A DNA stretch of 10,800 nt from an uncultured Ruminiclostridium sp. (GTDB lineage: Bacteria > Bacillota > Clostridia > Oscillospirales > Ruminococcaceae). The translations under genes were made by a program, and so were the position numbers. Positions 6,288 through 10,800 of the stretch are shown in pieces; position 1 is the first letter of the stretch; each line of letters begins with the position of its first letter. The notes beneath the pieces are model-generated. The model saw only the letters and a program-made list of their open reading frames with translations. It made no database searches and was not told where the DNA came from. The stretch is from the NCBI GenBank assembly GCA_934462775.1, contig CAKSIR010000081.1, positions 1-10,800 on the forward strand. The letters are read 5' to 3'.

Positions 6288-8386
6288 AGAAAAAGGAAAT
6301 TGTTCTGATTTTAAAGCAAAAGGCTGACGCAGAGCAGCCAACATCGGATTTTTCCGATTTTTCATCAAGACTCACACAGCGCACCGAATCCTCCCAAAAC
6401 CGCATTAAGCTTATTGAAATGCCCGATTCGCCGAAAAGAATACGCTTCCCCGCGGCTCCCCTTGCGCTTGCAGGCTCGGTTGCGGTCGTATGCGGAATTA
6501 TCGGCTTCGGCGCAATAAAGGACAGCTCACAGATACCCGTTTACGAAAGCGGCATCGTTGTTACCGCCGAGCCTGCCGACAAGCCTGCTTCAGCCTCGGA
6601 TACAAGCGCCGACAGCGGAGCGGCAGAGCAGCTGAGAAATACCTCCAAATGGAAAAAATCTTCGCTGAAGGATGAGGATATTTCCGAGCAGGATCAGTAT
6701 AATTATTTCACAACGTCCGAAACAGGCTACTGTTCAGAGGCGCTGAAAACCATAGACTACACCGTTTCCTACGCCCTTTGCGGCGGCGAAAGCGCTGAGC
6801 TGACCCTTGAAAAAAAAGTCGGCGATGAATGGCTGATAACTCCGTATGCGGACGGCTGCTCAATTTCAATATCCGACAGAGCTCCGCAGAATATTTACGG
6901 CACGCTGACGCTTGGCGTAACCGCAAACAACAACGCTTCGGTTATATTCCCCGATAAGGGCGTTTACAGACTGGTGCTTTCCGTTGACGGAGAAACCTAT
7001 GCCTCGGACTTTGTTATCCGAGAAAGCTATATTGAAAATCCGTTAAGCTGGTACGTTTCCGACTATGAGGAATCGCAAACCGACGAGCTTCCCGGCTTTA
7101 ACATAAACATTGACAACGCCGAACTGTCGGCGGGAACAATAACCGCTGACTTCACATATAATTCCGCCGCTGCCGACCGCACCGTGAACATTACCTCCGG
7201 CAGCGATTTCACCCTTGAAAAATACAGAGGCGGCGAATGGTACAAGGTAACTGACGCCTCGTTTGCCGAGGACGGCACGTTCCAGCTTGTTTCAGGCGGA
7301 AGGCTTTCGGAAGCGAAACGCACCTTCGATTTCGGCAGCCTTAACCTGAGCAGTGGACTTTACCGCATTGTGAAAACCTTTGACGTGTACGAGGAATACA
7401 CCGATACAGGCGTTTACGACAGCCGCAGAATTACAAAAACCGCAGACTTTATGCTGACCGATAATGACGGTGAGTGCGAAATGTTCAGCGTTGAAAACCT
7501 GCCATACTCCGATTATTTCAGACTGAGCGGCGCGGTTTACAGCAGCGATGTTTCCCTTATTACCGCAGACGGCGGCAAAATTGCCGACAAAAACTACATT
7601 GACCGCATTATAAGCGCCTTTGAATATGTTCAGCTTATACGGTGCGATTCCTTTGAGGACAGGGGGTTTGCCGAAAGACCCATTGCTTTCACCGCAAATA
7701 ACGGAAGCTCTTACAGTGTTTCCCTTTACGTCGGCGAATCCAATGAATATTTTGTAAAAACCGAGGGACAATATTTCTACATTCCCTCGTCAAGCCGACT
7801 TACCGAGCTGCTTTCATATATAGAGCGCGGCAAGGGCTATACCGCTCCCGTTATTGACGAAATTCCCGAGGAAAAAATCCTTGACATGGACGGCATTGAA
7901 AAGGGCGAATTCAACGTTCCCGACTGCTTAACGGCAGGTCAGGCGGAAATGCTCATAAAGGCGTACAGCCTTGCCGAAATTTCAACGGGACTTGCGGAAG
8001 TGGATTTTGACCTTGACTCCGAGCCTTACGTCCCTGCAAACAGCGTTTATACCTATTATAAGGTGGAAATGCCCGAATTTGACAGCTACGAGGACTTAAA
8101 CGAATACGCTCACAGCATAATGACCGACGAAGTGCTTAACAGCATTAACTTCAGCGAGTCATTTGCAGACGTGAACAATGAAATATACTACGCCTACGGC
8201 TATGCGAGAAACAGCATTCCGTGCAGTTACAGCTTCATCGAGCCGGTTTCGGACAACGTATTCAGAATTACCGACGTGTACGTTACCGATACCAGCGAAA
8301 ATCAGCCGCTGGGCGACTATTATGTGACATTCAGCCCCGTTGGGGACGATGAATGGATAATTACCGAATTTCAACCTTGGAATTAG
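6284..8386 (+). CDS. Single-pass membrane protein with Ig-like repeats, probable anti-sigma factor
   Basis: The 700-residue protein starts at a TTG that overlaps the sigma-factor stop (TTGA) and has AGGAGG 9 bases upstream, so translation is probably coupled. About 55 cytoplasmic residues are followed by one membrane helix (about 56-78) and a Ser/Ala/Asp-rich linker (about 90-135). The exterior then has two related Ig-like modules (about 155-246 and 285-392), each with a 'LEK..G.EW' strand and a 'G.YR' strand near the end. After these come a region around 420-515 (DUF5301-like in appearance, uncertain) and a C-terminal module (about 550-700) that resembles IseA/NTF2-like domains, with YYKVEMPEFDSYEDLNEYAH. 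Anti-sigma function is inferred from position and topology. The cytoplasmic segment is short and lacks the HxxxCxxC zinc anti-sigma motif. It is the last gene of its operon. Confidence 0.88.
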   Translation: MKKKEIVLILKQKADAEQPTSDFSDFSSRLTQRTESSQNRIKLIEMPDSPKRIRFPAAPLALAGSVAVVCGIIGFGAIKDSSQIPVYESGIVVTAEPADKPASASDTSADSGAAEQLRNTSKWKKSSLKDEDISEQDQYNYFTTSETGYCSEALKTIDYTVSYALCGGESAELTLEKKVGDEWLITPYADGCSISISDRAPQNIYGTLTLGVTANNNASVIFPDKGVYRLVLSVDGETYASDFVIRESYIENPLSWYVSDYEESQTDELPGFNINIDNAELSAGTITADFTYNSAAADRTVNITSGSDFTLEKYRGGEWYKVTDASFAEDGTFQLVSGGRLSEAKRTFDFGSLNLSSGLYRIVKTFDVYEEYTDTGVYDSRRITKTADFMLTDNDGECEMFSVENLPYSDYFRLSGAVYSSDVSLITADGGKIADKNYIDRIISAFEYVQLIRCDSFEDRGFAERPIAFTANNGSSYSVSLYVGESNEYFVKTEGQYFYIPSSSRLTELLSYIERGKGYTAPVIDEIPEEKILDMDGIEKGEFNVPDCLTAGQAEMLIKAYSLAEISTGLAEVDFDLDSEPYVPANSVYTYYKVEMPEFDSYEDLNEYAHSIMTDEVLNSINFSESFADVNNEIYYAYGYARNSIPCSYSFIEPVSDNVFRITDVYVTDTSENQPLGDYYVTFSPVGDDEWIITEFQPWN

Positions 8387-8477
8387 TTTCAAATCTTCAT
8401 TGGCTGCCGCAATCGACAGCCTCCTCCAAAAACATCTCATTTATATATATCTTATCTTCATTTTTGATTTACCTCCC

Positions 8478-8524
8478 GACTGAAATATCACTTCCCCCGA
8501 TATTTCAGTCCCGACTTGGTCGGG
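8478..8524 (+). repeat. Tandem hairpins with alternative pairing, 3' of the ECF operon
   Basis: A 12-bp perfect stem (8478-8489 with 8499-8510, GACTGAAATATC/GATATTTCAGTC) is followed by a small stem CCCGAC-TTG-GTCGGG (8510-8524). The same CCCGACT also occurs at 8475-8481, so GTCGGG could pair with either copy. A six-T run occurs at 8533-8538, eight bases after the second stem. This could be a leaky terminator or a 3' stabilising structure for the ECF/anti-sigma mRNA. Nothing coding is seen from 8387 to 8612. Confidence 0.55.
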
Positions 8525-8570
8525 CAATTACGTTTTTTCCTACTTTTTCATTTTCTTATACTTCATTTCC

Positions 8571-8611
8571 AACAAAAACAGCTACTACATAATGTAATAG
8601 CTGTTTTTGTT
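8571..8611. terminator. Bidirectional intrinsic terminator
   Basis: A near-perfect 20-bp inverted repeat (8571-8590 with 8592-8611, one C/A mismatch) ends in a T-run on both strands. It lies between the plus-strand ECF operon and the minus-strand micro-ORFs, which converge here, and begins 1 base past the stop codon at 8613. It can terminate both transcripts. Confidence 0.85.
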
Positions 8612-8612
8612 A

Positions 8613-8720
8613 TTATAGGTCGTCAGCGTCCTGAATCGGCTGTTCATACGGGTTTATGGGCACTCCCGTATATGAGCCGTTCGGGTCGGTTTTGGCTGCC
8701 TTAAATGAAATTATCTTCAT
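8613..8720 (-). CDS. 35-residue small protein, unknown function
   Basis: I do not recognise a named family. The predicted peptide starts MKIISFKAAKTDPNGS, has a middle part YTGVPINPYEQP, and ends in the acidic tail QDADDL; it is hydrophilic with a net negative charge. Its ATG overlaps the stop of the micro-ORF before it (ATGA, 8717-8720), which suggests translational coupling, and its stop lies 1 base before the bidirectional terminator. Tight packing between a coupled start and a terminator, and a non-repetitive protein-like composition, support a real gene. It has no membrane segment or signal peptide. Short ORFs can arise by chance, so confidence is moderate. Confidence 0.62.
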   Translation of the reverse strand: MKIISFKAAKTDPNGSYTGVPINPYEQPIQDADDL

Positions 8721-8779
8721 TGGCTTTTCCATAATTTTTTCTTCATTTTTCCGAAAAAGCTTTTCATTTTCGTCCACAT
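8717..8779 (-). CDS. 20-residue cationic amphipathic peptide or leader ORF
   Basis: A strong ribosome binding site, AAAGGAG (8791-8785), lies 5 bases before an ATG at 8779, and the ORF ends in TGA at 8717-8719, overlapping the next ATG. The peptide starts MWTKMKSFFG and carries seven Lys and no acidic residue. Hydrophobic residues at positions 2, 5, 9, 12 and 16 would form one face of a helix, as in membrane-associating peptides. It may be a small protein in its own right or a leader that loads ribosomes for the 35-residue ORF. The frame is open further upstream, across the mpg gene, but that part is the antisense shadow of mpg. No clear minus-strand promoter was found in 8780-8866. Confidence 0.52.
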   Translation of the reverse strand: MWTKMKSFFGKMKKKLWKSQ

Positions 8780-8792
8780 TTGTTCTCCTTTC

Positions 8793-8821
8793 TTGATAAA
8801 AGACGGTGATTGTGATAAAAT
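8793..8821 (+). promoter_or_regulatory. Promoter of the DNA glycosylase gene
   Basis: -35 TTGATA (8793-8798), a 17-base spacer and -10 TAAAAT (8816-8821) are visible, with TG one base before the -10 (extended type). Transcription would start near 8828, giving a leader of about 40 bases. A 10-base palindrome GTTTATAAAC (8857-8866) sits between the GAGG ribosome binding site and the ATG. Confidence 0.7.
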
Positions 8822-8866
8822 ATATTTACCGCATTTATATTTTCTGCCGAAACGAGGTTTATAAAC

Positions 8867-9400
8867 ATGGAAATTCGTAATGCCGATTTTTTTAAAATTC
8901 ATGCAATTGACGGCGCGCCGAGGCTGCTTGGAAAGCTGCTTTGCACCAACATAAACGGCGAGGTCAAAAAGCTGCGCATTACCGAAACCGAATGTTACAT
9001 GGGTACAGACGACCTTGCCTGCCACGCAAGCAAGGGAAAAACGCCGCGGAACTCCGTGCTTTACGAGGAGGGCGGGCTTTGCTACGTTTATATAGTTTAC
9101 GGTATGCACAACCTTGTGAACGTTATTTTCGGCGCCAAGGATTTCCCCGAGGGAGCGCTTATACGCTGCTGCGAGGGGTACGAGGGACCTGCAAGGCTGA
9201 CCAAGGCTCTCGGCATTGACCGCTCGCTTAACAGAGAAAGCTTCCTGACCTCTGACAAAATCTGGCTGGAGGACGACGGCTACAAGCCTGCGGAGGTTGT
9301 CACAAAGCCGCGTGTAGGCGTGGATTATGCGGGAGAATACTGGGCAAAAATTCCATGGCGTTTTGTTGATATAACAAAAGTTGATAGCTGCAAAAAATAA
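8867..9400 (+). CDS. mpg: 3-methyladenine DNA glycosylase (AAG/MPG family)
   Basis: The 177-residue protein belongs to the alkyladenine glycosylase family, which flips out and excises alkylated or deaminated purines in base-excision repair. Family landmarks are clear: ITETECYMGTDDLACHASKGKTPRN (38-62, split here for length: E42 matches the catalytic Glu and Y44 an active-site Tyr of human AAG), then YVYIVYGMHNLVNV (73-86, with N85 at the site of the lesion-contacting Asn), and GPARLTKALGID (107-118). It is slightly shorter than the usual 190-210 residues. The ATG at 8867 has GAGG 9 bases upstream. It has its own promoter and is divergent from the micro-ORFs. No clear terminator follows; the next promoter begins 43 bases downstream. 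Confidence 0.93.
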   Translation: MEIRNADFFKIHAIDGAPRLLGKLLCTNINGEVKKLRITETECYMGTDDLACHASKGKTPRNSVLYEEGGLCYVYIVYGMHNLVNVIFGAKDFPEGALIRCCEGYEGPARLTKALGIDRSLNRESFLTSDKIWLEDDGYKPAEVVTKPRVGVDYAGEYWAKIPWRFVDITKVDSCKK

Positions 9401-9442
9401 ATGTAATATTTTGTTCAAAGTAACGAATTTGTAATGAAATAA

Positions 9443-9471
9443 TTGACATGCAGGGTAAATGGTGGTACAAT
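9443..9471 (+). promoter_or_regulatory. Near-consensus sigma-A promoter
   Basis: A perfect -35 TTGACA (9443-9448), a 17-base spacer and -10 TACAAT (9466-9471) make this the best promoter in the window. Transcription would start near 9478. The reading frame is open back to the TTG at 9443, but that codon is part of the -35 box, so the coding start must lie downstream at 9506. Confidence 0.88.
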
Positions 9472-9505
9472 TAGCTTACAATATGAAATATGGAGGGTAA
9501 ATACT

Positions 9506-9787
9506 ATGTCAGCAAAAAATATGTCAATAGTTGCACTTGTTTGCGGTATCTTAGGTATCGTTGGTGCATGGATTCCGGTTGTTTGCTACGTCACACTTGT
9601 ACTTTCAATCGTTGGTATCGTATTCGGCGTTAAGGGCCGTAAGGCAGCTGCCGAAAACGAAAAGGGCTTAGCAACAGCAGGTCTTGTACTTGGTATCATC
9701 GGTGCGGCTTTCGCAGCAATCGGCGTTATCTGTGCTATCTGCGCAATTGCAGGTCTTGCAGCATTAGGCGCAACAGCAAGCTATTGA
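9506..9787 (+). CDS. Small DUF4190-like membrane protein
   Basis: The 93-residue protein has hydrophobic segments at about 6-24, 26-43 and 58-88 separated by a basic loop (VKGRKAAAENEKG, 42-54). It resembles DUF4190-type proteins, with the 'LGI.GIV' and 'GLATAGLVLGIIGA' glycine-rich helices. Its function is unknown. The ATG at 9506 has GGAGGG 8 bases upstream. Codon choice stands out from its neighbours: GGT, ATC, CTT, GTT and GCA dominate, as in highly expressed genes, consistent with the near-consensus promoter. It is followed by an intrinsic terminator and then lgt. Confidence 0.87.
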   Translation: MSAKNMSIVALVCGILGIVGAWIPVVCYVTLVLSIVGIVFGVKGRKAAAENEKGLATAGLVLGIIGAAFAAIGVICAICAIAGLAALGATASY

Positions 9788-9809
9788 TTTAACAAAATAG
9801 TACATACCG

Positions 9810-9843
9810 ATACCCATGTATTATTACATGGGTATTATTTTTA
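9810..9843 (+). terminator. Intrinsic terminator between the DUF4190-like gene and lgt
   Basis: An 11-bp perfect stem (9810-9820 with 9825-9835, ATACCCATGTA/TACATGGGTAT, loop TTAT) is followed by TATTTTTA. The T-tract runs straight into the lgt ribosome binding site (AGGTGA, 9843-9848). It can act as a terminator or attenuator ahead of lgt. Confidence 0.88.
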
Positions 9844-9851
9844 GGTGAATT

Positions 9852-10637
9852 ATGTATCCAACAATTGATATTTTCGGAAAAACCATCGGAACCTACACGC
9901 TTCTTGCCTTAATCGGCGGGCTTCTGGCAGGCTTTTTCGCCCTAAGAACCGCCAAAAAGCGGGGCTATGACGATAACGATATGCTGGTAACGCTGCTGCT
10001 TGGCGCAGTGGGAGCGCTGCTTGGCGGCCACCTTCTCTACGGCATAACCAATACGCCGTATATTTACCTGCTGTTCAACGTTTCATCCTTCGGGGAATTT
10101 ATCGACAACGCGGTGCTGATTTTCGGCGGCTCGGTGTTTTACGGAGGACTTATCGGCGGCTTTATCGCAGGCTTTATCTACATGAAAAAGAAAAAGCTGG
10201 ACATCGGAGGCTTTACCGACATAATCGCTCCCGCAATCCCGCTTTTCCACTGCTTCGGCAGAATAGGCTGCTTTCTTGGCGGCTGCTGCTACGGAATCGA
10301 AAGCGATTTCGGTTTCACGTTCCACAACGCGCTTATCGAGCAGGCGAACGGCGTGAATCGCCTCCCTGTCCAGCTTTTCGAGGCAGGCTTCAACCTTGCG
10401 CTTTTCCTTGTGTTGTGGCTGCTGCTCAGCAAAAACAGGCTGAAAACCCACCTACTCAGCGTGTACCTAATCGTGTACCCTATCGGCAGATTTTGCTTTG
10501 AATTTCTCCGCGGCGATGAGTACAGAGGCTTTATCTTCGGTCTTTCCACCTCGCAGTTTATCAGCATACTGCTGATTGCAGGCACGGTGGGATATGAAAT
10601 TTACAGAAAGCTGAAAAGCAGAAAAGCCGATGCGTAA
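9852..10637 (+). CDS. lgt: Prolipoprotein diacylglyceryl transferase
   Basis: Lgt moves a diacylglyceryl group from phosphatidylglycerol to the lipobox Cys of prolipoproteins in the membrane, the first step of lipoprotein maturation. The 261-residue polytopic protein carries the family signature GRIGCFLGGCCYG (136-148), whose R137 matches the essential Arg143 of E. coli Lgt. It also has RLPVQLFEA (170-178) and YPIGRFCFEFLRG (209-221), where R213 corresponds to the Arg239 region. The usual HGGLIG is YGGLIG (Y97), and the signature has Cys where E. coli has Asn, as in other clostridial Lgt proteins known to me. AGGTGA lies only 3-4 bases before the ATG at 9852, a short spacing. No promoter is visible between the terminator at 9810-9843 and the gene, so expression probably depends on read-through. 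Confidence 0.93.
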   Translation: MYPTIDIFGKTIGTYTLLALIGGLLAGFFALRTAKKRGYDDNDMLVTLLLGAVGALLGGHLLYGITNTPYIYLLFNVSSFGEFIDNAVLIFGGSVFYGGLIGGFIAGFIYMKKKKLDIGGFTDIIAPAIPLFHCFGRIGCFLGGCCYGIESDFGFTFHNALIEQANGVNRLPVQLFEAGFNLALFLVLWLLLSKNRLKTHLLSVYLIVYPIGRFCFEFLRGDEYRGFIFGLSTSQFISILLIAGTVGYEIYRKLKSRKADA

Positions 10638-10703
10638 CGGTGCGGACTTTCATTGGGATTTTGAACGACAGCTTATCGAAAAACGCGCCTTGCGTTAGGG
10701 ATT

Positions 10704-10800
10704 CCGTCCTCTGCGGAGGACGGCTTAGGGCTTTGCCCTAAGTACCCACCACCTTTTGAAAAAGGTGGACGAAAACTTTAATTTTGACTTTTTCGACAGT
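10704..10800 (+). repeat. Structured intergenic repeat, copy 2 (runs to window edge)
   Basis: This matches 82-179 with the same hairpin order. Stem A is 10704-10711/10716-10723 (CCGTCCTC/GAGGACGG), stem B is 10724-10731/10735-10742, and stem C is 10749-10757/10760-10768. The tail (ACGAAAACTTT to TTTTTCGACAGT) is one base shorter than copy 1. It lies 66 bases after the lgt stop, in the same direction as lgt. Its right boundary cannot be seen. No target-site duplication could be identified. Confidence 0.85.

Noticed and set aside
7292..7771. Minus-strand open frame of 159 codons within the ECF partner gene
   Set aside because: It is an antisense shadow of a strongly protein-like plus frame; no ribosome binding site or motif.
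8353..8704. Two plus-strand frames after the ECF operon
   Set aside because: They overlap hairpins and the terminator, have low-complexity Ser/Phe/Leu composition and no ribosome binding site; the minus micro-ORFs explain the right part better.
9361..9379. TTTTGTT-GATAT-AACAAAA inverted repeat at the end of mpg
   Set aside because: It is inside the coding sequence, AT-only apart from two pairs, and has no T-tract; not a convincing terminator.
8780..9418. Minus-strand frame across mpg that ends in the 20-residue micro-ORF
   Set aside because: The part opposite mpg is antisense to a clear glycosylase gene. Only the last 20 codons have a ribosome binding site, so only these are kept.
9443..9505. 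Upstream extension of the DUF4190-like protein to the TTG at 9443
   Set aside because: That TTG is the -35 box of the promoter; the mRNA would begin downstream of it, and the ATG at 9506 has an ideal GGAGGG.

Overview
The window looks like chromosomal DNA of a Gram-positive anaerobe of the class Clostridia, probably a Ruminococcaceae/Oscillospiraceae relative. This is inferred from protein style (a galactokinase of the GRTEVGGNHTDH type, a Cys-rich Lgt signature, an ECF sigma factor with a large Ig-like partner), AT-rich intergenic spacers with consensus sigma-A promoters, strong AGGAGG-type ribosome binding sites, and mixed ATG/GTG/TTG starts. No species assignment is possible from the sequence alone. 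There are no tRNA or rRNA genes, CRISPR arrays, transposases or phage genes.

Layout. Positions 1-209 hold a dense run of hairpins that includes copy 1 of a structured intergenic repeat and ends in a plus-strand terminator touching the galK stop codon. Positions 210-2640 (minus) are a two-gene operon, rodA then galK, read from a TTGCAA-17-TATAAT promoter. Positions 2797-5394 (minus) encode an 865-residue multidomain sensor with PAS-like, PocR-like and GAF regions followed by degenerate GGDEF and EAL domains. A roughly 350-base AT-rich divergent spacer separates it from a plus-strand operon (5745-8386) of an ECF sigma factor and a 700-residue single-pass membrane protein that is probably its anti-sigma factor. 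That operon converges on two tiny, overlapping minus-strand ORFs (8613-8779) through a bidirectional terminator. Next, all on the plus strand, come a 3-methyladenine DNA glycosylase (8867-9400), a small DUF4190-like membrane protein with an excellent promoter and highly-expressed-type codons (9506-9787), and lgt (9852-10637), whose leader contains an intrinsic terminator. Copy 2 of the structured repeat closes the window (10704-10800).

How the genes relate. Most of the window is envelope-oriented housekeeping: RodA (peptidoglycan glycosyltransferase), Lgt (lipoprotein maturation), a small membrane protein, and an ECF/anti-sigma pair whose outer part could sense envelope or extracellular conditions. 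The degenerate GGDEF-EAL protein looks like a c-di-GMP-binding receptor rather than an enzyme. No single new multi-gene system is obvious. The features most worth a second look are the structured repeat, whose two copies differ by paired compensatory changes; the two overlapping micro-ORFs with a strong ribosome binding site; the terminator inside the lgt leader; and the ECF partner protein, which has a large modular exterior and no zinc-type anti-sigma motif.
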